This document shows, one piece after another, positions 17,073 to 26,423 of a stretch of DNA of 42,538 bases (position 1 is the stretch's first letter; each line of letters begins with the position of its first letter). A program made the translations under genes and the position numbers. The DNA is from CAZJNX01 sp964547415 (GTDB lineage: Bacteria > Pseudomonadota > Alphaproteobacteria > Rhizobiales > Amorphaceae): the NCBI GenBank assembly GCA_964547415.1, contig CAZJNX010000008.1:1-42538 (forward strand), in the 5' to 3' direction. The notes below the pieces were generated by a model. The model worked only from the letters and a program-made list of their open reading frames with translations, was not told where the DNA came from and ran no database searches.

Positions 17073-17648
17073 ATGATCGGACGGTGGTTCCTCGCGTGCG
17101 CGCTGGCCGCGCTCCTGGTGGCCGGGCCGGGGCGGCCTGCCGCCGCGGACGGGTGGGAGAGGCTGGCCGAGCCCGGCGTCCACGCAATCATGCGCCACGC
17201 CCTCGCCCCCGGCACCGGGGACCCGGCGAACTTCGACGTGGACGACTGCTCCACCCAGCGCAACCTCGACGACCGCGGCCGCGCCCAGGCCCGCCGCATC
17301 GGCGAGGCGATCCGCGCCTCCGGCGTTCCGGTGGACCGGGTGCTCACGAGCGCCTGGTGCCGCTGCCGCGACACGGCCGACCTCCTCGCGGTCGCCCCGG
17401 TGACCGTGGAGCCCTCCCTCAACTCCTTCTTCGGCAACCGCTCCCGCGGCCCGGCCCAGACGGCGGCCCTTCGGGACCTCCTCGCAGAGGTGCCGGCCGA
17501 GGAAAACCTGGTCCTCGTCGCCCACCAGGTGAACATCACCGCGCTCACCGGCGTCTTCCCCCGCTCGGGCGAGACTGTCCTGTTCCGCATGACGGACGCG
17601 GGCGAGGCGGAGGTCGTCGGCCGCATCCCCGCCCCGCCCACCGACTGA
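17073..17648 (+). CDS. Exported histidine phosphatase family protein (SixA/phosphoglycerate mutase-like)
   Basis: A 191-aa protein with a signal peptide (residues 1-25, ending GRPAAADG). The catalytic N-terminal motif is present as MRHALAPG, with Ala in place of the usual Gly of RHG. It is followed by QRNLDDRGRAQARRIGEAIR, TSAWCRCRDTADLL and the second catalytic His in LVAHQVNITALTG. These are hallmarks of the branch-2-like histidine acid phosphatases that form a phospho-His intermediate. The export signal places it in the periplasm, so a phosphatase acting on a small phosphorylated compound or envelope component is likelier than a SixA role. The start follows GAAGGGGTGAGACG. It converges on the M10 protease gene. 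Confidence 0.85.
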   Translation: MIGRWFLACALAALLVAGPGRPAAADGWERLAEPGVHAIMRHALAPGTGDPANFDVDDCSTQRNLDDRGRAQARRIGEAIRASGVPVDRVLTSAWCRCRDTADLLAVAPVTVEPSLNSFFGNRSRGPAQTAALRDLLAEVPAEENLVLVAHQVNITALTGVFPRSGETVLFRMTDAGEAEVVGRIPAPPTD

Positions 17649-17675
17649 CGGGGCGGCCGCCTGGCTTCTGCCGGG

Positions 17676-19631
17676 CTAGACGAGGAAATCGCCGGGCGAG
17701 AGGGCGTCGAGGGCCACGTCGGCGAGGCGCACGCCCGTCCGCCCGTCGAGGGCGAGGACCACGTCCGGCCCGTCCGCGCGGGCGAGGGCGAGGACGGCGG
17801 CCCCGTCGGCGAAGCCGAAGCCGGGAAGCTGCAGCCGGTCCTCCCCGGGCGCGAAGTCGGCGAGGAGGTCGAACCCGTCCCCCGGCCGGACGCGGAAGAC
17901 GTCGGCCCCGTCGCCGCCGGCGACCTGGTCGTCGCCCCGCCCGGGCAGGATGCCGTCGTCGCCCGCGCCGCCGTCGATGGCATCGCGCCCGCCGCCGCCG
18001 GCGATGCGGTCGGCGCCGGCCCCGCCCATGACCACGTCGTCGCCAGCGCCTCCGGCGGCGGTGTCGACCCCGGCGCCGCCGAGGAGAACGTCCCGGCCCG
18101 CGTGACCGAAGAGGGCGTCGCGCCCGGCGCCGCCGTTCAGGAAGTCGGCCCCCTCGTCCCCCGACAGGGCGTCCCGGTCGGCGCCGCCGAAGAGCGCGTC
18201 GTCGCCCCGGTCGCCGAACAGGCTGTCCGGCCCCGCCCCGCCGCGCAGGACGTCGTCGCCCGTCGACCCGTCGATGCCGTCCGCCCCCGCGCCGCCGCGG
18301 GCGGTGTCCGGCCCGCCGCCGCCCCACAGGGAATCCTCGCCCGTTCCGCCCGCCAGGACATCGGCCCCCGTGGCGCCGACGAGGGTGTCCGCCCCCGCTC
18401 CGCCGCCGAGGGTGTCCGCGCCGTCGTTACCGGCGAGGGAATCGGCGCCCGGGCCCCCGCGCACGAGATCGCGGCCGGGGCCGCCGCCGGCGAAGTCCTC
18501 GCCCCGGCCGCCGTTCAGCGTGTCCGCGCCCGCCTTGCCCGACATGGCGTCCGAGCCCGGCCCGCCCGCGAGCACGTTGCCCGCCCCGTTGCCGAGGAGC
18601 GCGTCGTCGCCCGCCCCGCCCCGGGCGTTCTCGATGACGACGCCGTGCGCGATGGTGAAGCCGCCGAAGACGCCCTCCACATAGGACACGAAGCCGCCGC
18701 CGCCCTCCTCGTAGCGCAGCGTCGCGGCCGACAGGTCGATCCGCGCCCCCTGCTCCCCCCGGTGGACGATCGCGTCCGTGCCGCCCGTGTCCCAGATGGC
18801 GGAGTAGCCGGTGCCGCGGTTGTTGACGGCCGGCAGCACGTAGCGGTCGTCGCCCGCCGCGTGGGTGCCGTTGACGCCGTACTTCGCCTGCAGGACCGCG
18901 ATGTCGAGGGCCATCGGGGTCGCCGCGTAGCCGAAGTCGAAGGTCGGCGGCCGGCCGGCCGGACCCTCCGGCCAGCCGTCGTTGTAGCTCATCGCGGTGA
19001 AGACGGTCTGGTTGAGGCCGTGAAGGCCCGCCTCCCGGGGCCCGCGCACCCCCGGCAGCACGTCGGACTGGCCGAAGCTCTCGAACGGGTGGTCGAGGCC
19101 GAAGCCGTGGCCGAGCTCGTGGACGAACAGGGCGAAGTTGAAGGAGCCCGGCTCGAGCGGGCCCGTGCCGCCCTCGAGGCTCCGCCCGTCGTAGCCCGAC
19201 AGGCCCTGGAGGTCCCTGTTCGGCGGAAAGGCCGGCGGGAACATGAAGCCCGTCGCGATCTCGAGGTCTTCCGTCTTGAACAGGCGGAAGTCGGCGGAGG
19301 CAGGCTCCGTCACCGCCACCTCGACGGGCAGGAAAGTCGCGTAGGTGGAAAGGGCGGCGAGGGCCGTCTCGATCTCCTCCTCCCGCCAGTCGGTCGTGGT
19401 CCACGGCGGCTCGGACGGGTCGATCCGGCCGCGCTCGTCGGGCCGGGGGATGGACAGCCCCGCCGGCAGGAAGGCGACGGAGATCACCCCGTCCGACAGG
19501 TCGAGGGCGGTGCCCCAGTCGATCGTGGCGAGCGGCGTTCCCGCGAAGGCGGGATCGACCCTGCCGGACACGCCCGCAGGGCCGGGACCGGTCATCGACG
19601 ACGCGGCGGAGAGGCCGCACAGGACGCACAT
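17676..19631 (-). CDS. Serralysin-like M10 metalloprotease with RTX repeats
   Basis: A 651-aa secreted zinc protease. The active site HELGHGFGLDHPF is at residues 171-183 (zinc ligands His171, His175 and His181, catalytic Glu172), and the Met-turn MSYNDG starts at Met214, as in serralysins. From about residue 320 to 600 the protein is built of Gly/Asp-rich nonapeptide repeats (GGxGxDxLx type) that fold as calcium-binding beta-rolls. It ends in a hydrophobic GDFLV-type type I secretion tail. There is no Sec signal. Instead the N-terminus is a short MCVLCG motif. The start follows GAGGAGTGAGCGCC. Secretion needs an ABC/MFP/TolC exporter that is not in this window, and no inhibitor gene is adjacent. 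Confidence 0.93.
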   Translation of the reverse strand: MCVLCGLSAASSMTGPGPAGVSGRVDPAFAGTPLATIDWGTALDLSDGVISVAFLPAGLSIPRPDERGRIDPSEPPWTTTDWREEEIETALAALSTYATFLPVEVAVTEPASADFRLFKTEDLEIATGFMFPPAFPPNRDLQGLSGYDGRSLEGGTGPLEPGSFNFALFVHELGHGFGLDHPFESFGQSDVLPGVRGPREAGLHGLNQTVFTAMSYNDGWPEGPAGRPPTFDFGYAATPMALDIAVLQAKYGVNGTHAAGDDRYVLPAVNNRGTGYSAIWDTGGTDAIVHRGEQGARIDLSAATLRYEEGGGGFVSYVEGVFGGFTIAHGVVIENARGGAGDDALLGNGAGNVLAGGPGSDAMSGKAGADTLNGGRGEDFAGGGPGRDLVRGGPGADSLAGNDGADTLGGGAGADTLVGATGADVLAGGTGEDSLWGGGGPDTARGGAGADGIDGSTGDDVLRGGAGPDSLFGDRGDDALFGGADRDALSGDEGADFLNGGAGRDALFGHAGRDVLLGGAGVDTAAGGAGDDVVMGGAGADRIAGGGGRDAIDGGAGDDGILPGRGDDQVAGGDGADVFRVRPGDGFDLLADFAPGEDRLQLPGFGFADGAAVLALARADGPDVVLALDGRTGVRLADVALDALSPGDFLV

Positions 19632-19848
19632 GGCGCTCACTCCTCGAGGCGCCCGCGTGTCGAAGAAGGTGCGGGCGGCGCATGATTCAACGTCCGGTGA
19701 GTGCCCGCAACGCCGGTGCGGATCAAGCCCGGTCGGCGGCCTGGCGGACGGGGCCGGCGGCATGGAAGCCATGCGCGAAGCCGGCCGTGACGGCCGGCCC
19801 CGCCGCCCGTATGCCGTCGGCGCGGGACGGTCGACGAAGGGGAGGGGC

Positions 19849-20754
19849 ATGGCCGCACGGGAGCGGGCGGCGCGGGCCGATACCGGGTCGGGCCTCCTCA
19901 CCGCGACGATCGGGGTCGCCTTCTGCCTCGTGTGGAGCTCGGCCTTCGCGGTCGCGAAGGTGCTCGTCCTCTACGCGCCGCCCTTCACGATCCTTTCCCT
20001 GCGCTTCCTCGTGGCGGCCGCGATCGCGGGCGGCATCGCGCTCGCCCTCGGCCATCGCCTGCCGCGGACGGCCGCGGCCTGGCGGGCGATCGTCCTCCTC
20101 GGCCTTTGCCAGAACACGCTCTACCTCGGCCTCTTCTTCTTCGCCATGACGCGCATCCCCGCGGGGCTTGCGGTCATCATCGCGAGCGCGCTGCCCCTCC
20201 TCGTGGCGTCCATCGCCGTCCTCGCCCTGTCGGAGCGGGTGGGGGCGGTGAAGCTTCTCGGCCTCGCCATGGGCTTTTCCGGCGTCCTGTGGGTGATGGG
20301 CGAACGGGTGGCGGGCGGGGTGGACCCGCTCGGTGTCGCCCTCGGTCTCCTCGGCACCGCGGCCCTCGCGGTCGCCACCGTCACGGTGAAGCGCGTCGCC
20401 TTCGGCACGTCGATCCTGATGGTGGTGGCCCTGCAGATGGCGGTCGGCGCGCTCGGTTGCCTGCCCGTCGCCCTCCTCCTCGAGGACGTGACGGCGATCG
20501 AGGTGAACCCCGTCTCGATCGCCGCCTTCCTCTACCAGGTGCTCTTTCCCGGCATCCTCGCCACCGTGCTGTGGTTCACTCTGGTGAAGCGGATCTCCGC
20601 GGCGTCCGCCTCGAGCTACCACTTCCTCAACCCGATCTTCGGCGTCGCCTTCGCCTGGGCGCTCCTCGGCGAGCGGCTGACGGCGACCGACGCCATCGGC
20701 GTCGCCCTCGTCGCGGGCGGCATCCTCCTCGTCAACCGGCCGCAGCGGGCCTGA
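19849..20754 (+). CDS. EamA/DMT-family transporter
   Basis: A 301-aa inner-membrane protein with ten predicted hydrophobic helices arranged as two EamA repeats. The first repeat begins FCLVWSSAFAVAKVLVLYAPP with the family's W-x-x-x-F signature. The second ends with SSYHFLNPIFGVAFAWALLG followed by the typical GERLT and IGVALVAGGILLVNR. Such proteins are usually metabolite or amino-acid exporters. The ATG follows AAGGGGAGGGGC. It is transcribed divergently from the M10 protease gene across 217 bases. Specificity cannot be predicted. Confidence 0.9.
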   Translation: MAARERAARADTGSGLLTATIGVAFCLVWSSAFAVAKVLVLYAPPFTILSLRFLVAAAIAGGIALALGHRLPRTAAAWRAIVLLGLCQNTLYLGLFFFAMTRIPAGLAVIIASALPLLVASIAVLALSERVGAVKLLGLAMGFSGVLWVMGERVAGGVDPLGVALGLLGTAALAVATVTVKRVAFGTSILMVVALQMAVGALGCLPVALLLEDVTAIEVNPVSIAAFLYQVLFPGILATVLWFTLVKRISAASASSYHFLNPIFGVAFAWALLGERLTATDAIGVALVAGGILLVNRPQRA

Positions 20755-20763
20755 GGCGCCGCC

Positions 20764-20779
20764 GCGGGCGATCGCCCGC
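20764..20779 (+). terminator. 16-bp palindrome after the DMT transporter
   Basis: A perfect palindrome, GCGGGCGATCGCCCGC, starts nine bases after the transporter stop and can form a 6-bp stem with a GATC loop. No T-tract follows. Probable transcript end; a binding site for the downstream RTX gene cannot be excluded. Confidence 0.4.
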
Positions 20780-20872
20780 CCCGTGCCGGATGACGGGGGT
20801 CGCGCCCTCCGTTAGGGTAGGCGCACCTCGTTCGCCGGACGCCCCCTCCCCCTCGCTGGCAGGATCCCGCCC

Positions 20873-23800
20873 ATGGACACCCGGACCACGCTCGACGTCA
20901 GGCTGAGCGAGCCCCTGCAGGCGGAGCTCGGCAAGGCGGGCGTGTGGGCCTACGCCGTCCATTTCGAGGACGGGGCCGACCCGGCCTACACGACCCTCGT
21001 GGAGGACGGGACGATCGTCGGCGGCGGCCACGCCTCCATCACGCTCCCGCAGCCGTTCGTGGGCGGCAAGGTCTATTTCCTCATCCAGAGCGCGGACCCG
21101 GCGAGCCGGGTCGACATCCCCTCCTCGGTGCGCACCGAGAGCCAGATCAACTGGGGGAACATGGCCGACCTCGGCGTGCGCTACGACAGCTTCGAGGTGA
21201 CGTTGCAGGGCGACCCGAACGACGCGGGCAACCTCACCTCGGTGAACGGCTTCGGCATTCCGATGCGCCTTGCGGTCCACTACGACGACGGGACGGTGGG
21301 CACCCGCGGCTACGCCGTCCGCGGCGATGTCCTCGTCGACCGCCTGGCGCGGATCGGCGACGACCAGACGGTGTTCGACTTCGAGGCCGGCCCCCTCGCG
21401 GGCACGCCGCGGGCCGCCATCTCGCCCTCCGAGGCGGTGGGGCAGAACCCGCCGCTGCCCGCCTTCGGCCCCGGGGACTGGCGCGCCACCATCGCGGGCC
21501 TCGCGCGGGCGGACGCGGCCGTGGAGATCGCGGGCTTCTTCAACGGCGCGCCGGACGCCAACGGCGTGTGGCACGATCCGGGCTTTTATGCCTACACCCT
21601 CGAATGGGACCGGGCCGACCGGGCGTTCTGGCTGAGCCCGACCGAGACCAGCGTCGTCAAGGGGCACGTCAAGCTCCTGCCCGGGCAGCTGGCGAACAGC
21701 ATCTATTCGACCCTCGGCGACGTCGCGGTCTACACGGACCGGGACGACGCGGAGCCCTACCGCATCCTGAACAACGCCGCCTTCGCCAGCGGCCCGTTCA
21801 GCATGAACACGGGCGAGAACAACCAGTGGGGCGCCGTCCTCGCCCAGTTGCTGACGGGCTTCACCGCCGGCTTCCTCGGCAACACCGGCGAGCCGCTGAA
21901 CCCGGCCGTCGCGGGGACGGTCGACCTGTCCCAGAACCGCAACTGGGACCCGACCTACGCCTTCGGCGCCGAGGCGGCGAGCCGCCCCCTCCCCTTCGAC
22001 GACGCCTACTCGGAGGCCTTCTTCGACTGGTCCAACTCCTACGGGTCGGGCTATTCCGACGCCCTCATGCGCCAGTACGCCGAGGGCGGGCCGCTGATTC
22101 CCGTCTCCAACCCGGACGACGGGCGGAACGTCGGCCGCATCTCGATCACCCTGTTCGCCGACGGTGAGCGGCCGACGGGCTACGTCGAGCCCGTCATCCA
22201 CAACATCATCGAGGCGCCGGCGGGCGGCTACGCGGTGCCGACGAGCGCGGCCTCCGGCCTGTCGGTGAAGCTCAACCTCGCCAACGCGGGCGTCGTCGTC
22301 GCCGAGGAGACGCCCATCGTCCTCGACGTGCTCGCCGGGACGGGCGCGGGCGGGTGTCTGCGGTGGGACGCGGTGCCGCTGGAGGCGCCCGCCGGCGTCT
22401 CCCCCTGGCAGGTCTGGCAGATCGGGAAGGGCGCGGACGGCTATTCCGCCACCGTCGAGGACGGGACGGCCCAGGGCACCGGCCAGATCCTCCTTTCGGG
22501 CTTTCCCGTCCCGGACGGCGGGACCGCCTGGTACCGCCTCACCGTCGGCGCGGGAGAGGACGCCAAGGCCTTCAACCTCTACGCCGAGGTGACGGATGCG
22601 GGTGGCGGGCCGCGGTTCGTCAACCCGAACGCGCCGGGCGAGGCCGGCAGCCTCGCCGTCGACGGGCTCGCCACCATCGCGCCCGAGGTGCCGCAGGATC
22701 CGGCGCAGGCGACGATCGGCACCTTCACCGTCAATTTCCTCTACGACGGGACGAGCACCGTCGACCCGGACCTCCTCGTCCGCTATCCGGCGACGGGCGG
22801 GGCGGTTCCACCCGCACCCGTCGCCGGCACCCTCGCCGGCGGCGCCTTCTCTCCCCTTTCGGGCCAGACGAACCTTCAGGCGAACACCGTCGCCAGCGCC
22901 CCCGCCAGCGTCGCCTTCGGCTGGACCGGCCTCAACGACGCCGCCGGCACCCCCTCGTGGATCGCCGGTCCCACCAACAAGGTCCCCGCCCTCGGGATCG
23001 CGGCCGTCTCGGTCGCCGACGCGGGCGGGCGGGTCGTCACCGGGGTCACCGGCACGGCCGACATCGACGGCATGTGGCACACCGGCGCCACCACGGCCCT
23101 CGGCAACGGCACCTACACCGCCACCATGCGCCCCTACGCCCCCGGAGACGCGGCGCTCGCGACGCCCCTCGGCCCTGAGAGCGATGCCGTCACCTTCACC
23201 GTCGCGGCGAAGGCCCTCGCCCTGTCCGCGACGGCCGAGGGCCTTGCCCTCCTGCCGGAGGACGGGGCGCTTCCGGCGGGCAACTTCGTGGACCTCGACC
23301 TTCGCGCCGCACCGGCAGAGCCCGGCACGCAGCTCCTCGCGTTCCTCGCGACTCCGGAGGGCGCGCTCGTCTCGGCGCAGAGCGGCGCGCAGGGCCCCGG
23401 CGTGACGCCGGAGGAGGCGACGGCGGCCCGGCTCGGCGCGGCGATTGCCGACGACGGGCGGCCCCTCCTGTCCGGCGATGCCACGGCATTCCTGCCGCTG
23501 GGCCTCGCGTTGCGCTTCGCCGTCCGTTCGGGCGACGGCACCCTCGCCCTCGACCCGGACCTCGCGCTCCGGCCACGGCCGGACGGGTCGCTCCTCGCCG
23601 CCGTCGACGGCTTCCGCGTGGGCGTTGCGACGGACAACGACCTGTCGCCGGAGGAGGTGCTCGGGCTCGCGGCGCGGGCGACGGGGGCATCCGTGGTGCG
23701 GCTCCAGCCGGGCGAGGCCCTCGAGGCGGACCTTGCGGGCAGCACGGACAACGCGAACCGTCTCGGCCTCGTCCCGGTGGAGCGGGACGCGCTCACCGGC

Positions 23801-25036
23801 GCCCTCACCGTGGCGGGCCTTGCGCCGACGGACGGGGCGCCCTTCGAGGCGGCGGTGCGCGCCCTCCTCGAGGCCGGCCCGTCGGTCCCCGTCGCGGGGC
23901 ACCTCGCCCGCACCCTTTCCTTCGAGGCACCGTCCGAGGGCGGCCTCTACGCGCCGGCGCTCGTCACCGACACGGGCGCGGTCCTCACCTTCGGCGGGCC
24001 GGGCGTGCGCCTCCTCGGCGAGGCCACGTTCGCCTTCGAGGACCGGGCGGGTGACCCCTCCTCCGACGACGACTTCAACGACGTCCTCGTGCGCCTGTCC
24101 CCCGCCCCCACGCCTGCCGACCGCCGCCTTTCGGGCGAGACCGACGAGCGGCTCCGCGCGGAAGGGGCGGTGACGGTGGCGGAGGGGGAGCGTTTCGTCT
24201 CCACCGTCGAGGGGGTGGACGGCGGGGTCTTCGGCCCGCGCTTCGGCCTTGTCGTGACGGACGGGGCCGATGGCGGACCGGCCGCCCTGCGCGTCCTCGG
24301 CGAGGCGGTGTTCGCGGGCGGGACGGCGGGCGTCCGCCTCGAGGGCGAGACGGTGCGGGTCGCGATCGGGCCGGACGGGACGCTCTCGGGCGGGTCGGCG
24401 GGCCCGCTCCTTACCGCCGAGGCGCCCGGCCTCGTGCGGGTCGTCAACGAAGGCGCCGTCGAGGGCGCGCTTCACCTGTCGGGCGGCCGCGCGGTGGTGT
24501 CCGGCGCGGGCCGCTTCGAGGGTCCGGTCATCCTCGGTCCGGGCGCGGACCGTTTCGTCGGCGAGGGCGCGGCAGGCGCCGCTGTGCGCGGCGGCCCCGG
24601 GGCGGACCGCCTCTCGGGCGGGGCAGGCACCGACGGCCTTTCCGGCGGCGCCGGGCCCGATCTGGTGCGCGGCCGGCAGGGCGACGACATCCTCACGGGC
24701 AACCGCGGCGAGGACACCCTCGCCGGCGGCCCCGGGGCGGACGTCCTGAGGGGCGGTCCGGGCTCCGACGTCCTCGTCGGCGGCCCGGGCGGCGACGTCT
24801 TCGACTTCACGCGGGCGCGAGAGTTCACGGGGCCGACGCTCGACGTGGTCCGCCGCTTCGACCCGGACGAGGGGGACCGGCTCGCCCTCGATCCGGCCGC
24901 CTTCGCCCGCGCCGCGAACCCGCCGCCCGCCGGCCTCGACGACGGCATCCTCCTCGTCCACGTCGCGACCGGCGCCCGCATCTTCGTGGAGACGGGCGAC
25001 GCCGCGCTGCCCTCCGCCGACGCCCTCTTCACCTGA
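20873..25036 (+). CDS. Large RTX exoprotein with GH64/thaumatin-like N-terminus and DUF4114-like domain
   Basis: A 1387-aa acidic secreted protein without a Sec signal. Residues 1 to about 440 resemble beta-1,3-glucanase/thaumatin-like proteins (GH64 group): QINWGNMADLGVRYDSFEVT, NGFGIPMRLAVHYDDG and an SNSYGSGYSDALMRQY segment. Glu108 sits where GH64 has a catalytic acid; the partner Asp may be replaced by Asn125. Then come beta-rich linker domains of unknown type and a DUF4114-like module around residues 1000-1075 with FAFEDRAGDPSSDDDFNDVL. A short RTX block follows at about 1240-1306 (GGPGADRLSGGAG), and a C-terminal region that could be a type I secretion signal. It could degrade or bind glucans, or be a surface adhesin. 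The GH64 link is by eye only. Promoter not evident. Confidence 0.75.
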   Translation: MDTRTTLDVRLSEPLQAELGKAGVWAYAVHFEDGADPAYTTLVEDGTIVGGGHASITLPQPFVGGKVYFLIQSADPASRVDIPSSVRTESQINWGNMADLGVRYDSFEVTLQGDPNDAGNLTSVNGFGIPMRLAVHYDDGTVGTRGYAVRGDVLVDRLARIGDDQTVFDFEAGPLAGTPRAAISPSEAVGQNPPLPAFGPGDWRATIAGLARADAAVEIAGFFNGAPDANGVWHDPGFYAYTLEWDRADRAFWLSPTETSVVKGHVKLLPGQLANSIYSTLGDVAVYTDRDDAEPYRILNNAAFASGPFSMNTGENNQWGAVLAQLLTGFTAGFLGNTGEPLNPAVAGTVDLSQNRNWDPTYAFGAEAASRPLPFDDAYSEAFFDWSNSYGSGYSDALMRQYAEGGPLIPVSNPDDGRNVGRISITLFADGERPTGYVEPVIHNIIEAPAGGYAVPTSAASGLSVKLNLANAGVVVAEETPIVLDVLAGTGAGGCLRWDAVPLEAPAGVSPWQVWQIGKGADGYSATVEDGTAQGTGQILLSGFPVPDGGTAWYRLTVGAGEDAKAFNLYAEVTDAGGGPRFVNPNAPGEAGSLAVDGLATIAPEVPQDPAQATIGTFTVNFLYDGTSTVDPDLLVRYPATGGAVPPAPVAGTLAGGAFSPLSGQTNLQANTVASAPASVAFGWTGLNDAAGTPSWIAGPTNKVPALGIAAVSVADAGGRVVTGVTGTADIDGMWHTGATTALGNGTYTATMRPYAPGDAALATPLGPESDAVTFTVAAKALALSATAEGLALLPEDGALPAGNFVDLDLRAAPAEPGTQLLAFLATPEGALVSAQSGAQGPGVTPEEATAARLGAAIADDGRPLLSGDATAFLPLGLALRFAVRSGDGTLALDPDLALRPRPDGSLLAAVDGFRVGVATDNDLSPEEVLGLAARATGASVVRLQPGEALEADLAGSTDNANRLGLVPVERDALTGALTVAGLAPTDGAPFEAAVRALLEAGPSVPVAGHLARTLSFEAPSEGGLYAPALVTDTGAVLTFGGPGVRLLGEATFAFEDRAGDPSSDDDFNDVLVRLSPAPTPADRRLSGETDERLRAEGAVTVAEGERFVSTVEGVDGGVFGPRFGLVVTDGADGGPAALRVLGEAVFAGGTAGVRLEGETVRVAIGPDGTLSGGSAGPLLTAEAPGLVRVVNEGAVEGALHLSGGRAVVSGAGRFEGPVILGPGADRFVGEGAAGAAVRGGPGADRLSGGAGTDGLSGGAGPDLVRGRQGDDILTGNRGEDTLAGGPGADVLRGGPGSDVLVGGPGGDVFDFTRAREFTGPTLDVVRRFDPDEGDRLALDPAAFARAANPPPAGLDDGILLVHVATGARIFVETGDAALPSADALFT

Positions 25037-25175
25037 TCGCGAGGCCCGCGCCGTCGCCCCGCCCCCTCGGTCGGCCCGTCCATGCCGATGGCGGAACCAG
25101 CCCACGGCACGGGCCGGGGCTGGTCCGCACCCGGCGCGCGCCCCGATCAGCCTCTTCCGGCCGAGGCCCGACCCG

Positions 25176-25580
25176 TCACGCGCGGTCGCGGGCGGTGGCG
25201 GGCTCGGCCCGCTCGTCCACCCGGCGCACCTGCGGCGGCGGGGTCTTCCTTGTGGTGAAGGCCGCGCCGATCTCCATGGCGCCGACGAGGACGTGGGGCC
25301 ACCAGATCGCCCCCTGGAAGCCGAGGAGGAAGGGCGAGACGAGGAGCGCGGCGCCGAGGGCGGCATCGCCCCTCAGGTGCGCCGACATGGGCACGGTCTT
25401 CACGAGGCCGTACTCGTAGCGGGTGATGGCGCTGAGGAGGAGCAGCACCAGCCCCGCGAACACCAGCACCAGCGCCGGCCCGGTGCCGAGGGCGTTCCAG
25501 AACAGGATCGGCAGGACGATGAGCGCCGCCGCCGTCGCATAGTCGAGCATCCCGTGGATGCGGGTCGGAATGAAGCGCAT
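25176..25580 (-). CDS. Small SPW-repeat-like membrane protein
   Basis: A 134-aa integral membrane protein with four hydrophobic segments. It starts MRFIPTRIHGMLDYATAAAL, a signature of small SPW-repeat-type proteins common in proteobacteria, and has a positively charged tail after VLVGAMEIGAAFTTR. Three in-frame ATGs lie within 13 bases (25592, 25586, 25580). I chose 25580 because a GGAG sits six bases before it and because the family starts there. The function is unknown; such genes often accompany DUF892 and other general stress genes, as here, where the next gene upstream on the strand encodes a DUF892 protein. Confidence 0.75.
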   Translation of the reverse strand: MRFIPTRIHGMLDYATAAALIVLPILFWNALGTGPALVLVFAGLVLLLLSAITRYEYGLVKTVPMSAHLRGDAALGAALLVSPFLLGFQGAIWWPHVLVGAMEIGAAFTTRKTPPPQVRRVDERAEPATARDRA

Positions 25581-25793
25581 GGGCATCTCCATGGCCGCAC
25601 GGCGAATGCCGCCGCCGGAAAAGAGCCTGCCGGCCCGATCCCGGGGGGCGGCGGGGCGGCGTTCGGGGCAAAGGGCGCCTGCCGGCGCGCGAAAGCGCCG
25701 GGGACAGGCTCCGGCCCGGGCGCGGCCGGGCCTCGCGGCTTGCCGCGACGGCCGGCGCCCGCCGGACCCCACCCGGCGCCGGCAAGCGGGGCG

Positions 25794-26327
25794 TCAGCGG
25801 GAAGCCTTGGCGCCGCCTGCCTGGAGGGTGAGGTAGCGGCGGGTGTTCACCTTCACGAGCGCGCGCATGTCCTTCGCCATGCGCTCCTCCTCCTGGAGCG
25901 TGGCCTCGAACGGGGCGGTGTCGGCGTGGCCCGCCTCCTTCGCGGTGAGGATCAGCGACTCGTAGGCGGCGATCTCGTAGTTCTCGAAGGCGTGGTTGGC
26001 GAACGTGTTCTTCAGGATCTCGTCCTCGGCCGGGGCGTGGCCCAGGGCCGCGAGGTTCCCCATGATCCCGAGCACCCCTTCCTTGAGGGTCGAGGGGCTC
26101 TCGCCGTAGGCCTCGAGGACGCGCGCGATGCGCTGGCGCTGCTCCTCGGTCTCCTCGGTGTGGCGCTTGAGCGCCTCGAGGAGTTCGGGATAGTTCTCCA
26201 GCCGGTCGATCTGCCGGCGCATGATCTGGAGCGCCTGCTGCTCCAGGGCATGGGCGTTCTTGAGCGCGGTGACGAACACGTCGAAGGCCGGGGCCTCGCG
26301 GTTCGCGACGGCTTCGGTGATGGCCAT
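25794..26327 (-). CDS. Ferritin-like DUF892 (YciE/YciF-type) stress protein
   Basis: A 177-aa, all-helical cytoplasmic protein of the DUF892 family. FVTALKNAHALEQQALQIM, EALKRHTEETEEQRQRI, NHAFENYEIAAYESL and EATLQEEERMAKDM carry the Glu/His residues expected for a di-metal four-helix bundle. YciE/YciF-type proteins are induced by general stress in enterics and their exact chemistry is not settled. The start follows GGAGGACAATGCC. The gene is divergent from the benE-like transporter gene with a short AT-rich palindrome between them, and may be co-transcribed with the SPW-like gene 213 bases downstream. Confidence 0.88.
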   Translation of the reverse strand: MAITEAVANREAPAFDVFVTALKNAHALEQQALQIMRRQIDRLENYPELLEALKRHTEETEEQRQRIARVLEAYGESPSTLKEGVLGIMGNLAALGHAPAEDEILKNTFANHAFENYEIAAYESLILTAKEAGHADTAPFEATLQEEERMAKDMRALVKVNTRRYLTLQAGGAKASR

Positions 26328-26345
26328 GGCATTGTCCTCCGATAA

Positions 26346-26359
26346 GGGAATTTTTTCCC
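26346..26359. promoter_or_regulatory. AT-rich palindrome between DUF892 and benE-like genes
   Basis: GGGAATTTTTTCCC forms a 5-bp inverted repeat around TTTT. It lies 19 bases upstream of the DUF892 start and 65 bases upstream of the transporter start, and stands out in a GC-rich background. It may be an operator or part of a promoter. No factor can be named. Confidence 0.3.
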
Positions 26360-26423
26360 AAACCCTCTCCCCCGTGCGGCGTTCCCGCGCGGTCGCGACG
26401 GGGCGACGGGCGGGCCCGGAAGG

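Noticed and set aside
17890..18700. Short regular DNA repeats suggestive of a CRISPR or minisatellite
   Set aside because: They encode the RTX nonapeptides of the M10 protease. The same holds for about 30730-31500 and 24590-24790.
20732..25366. A 1544-codon open frame on the minus strand across the RTX gene
   Set aside because: It is antisense to a well-supported exoprotein and consists of Arg/Gly/Ala/His-rich sequence without domains. Long antisense frames are expected at this GC.
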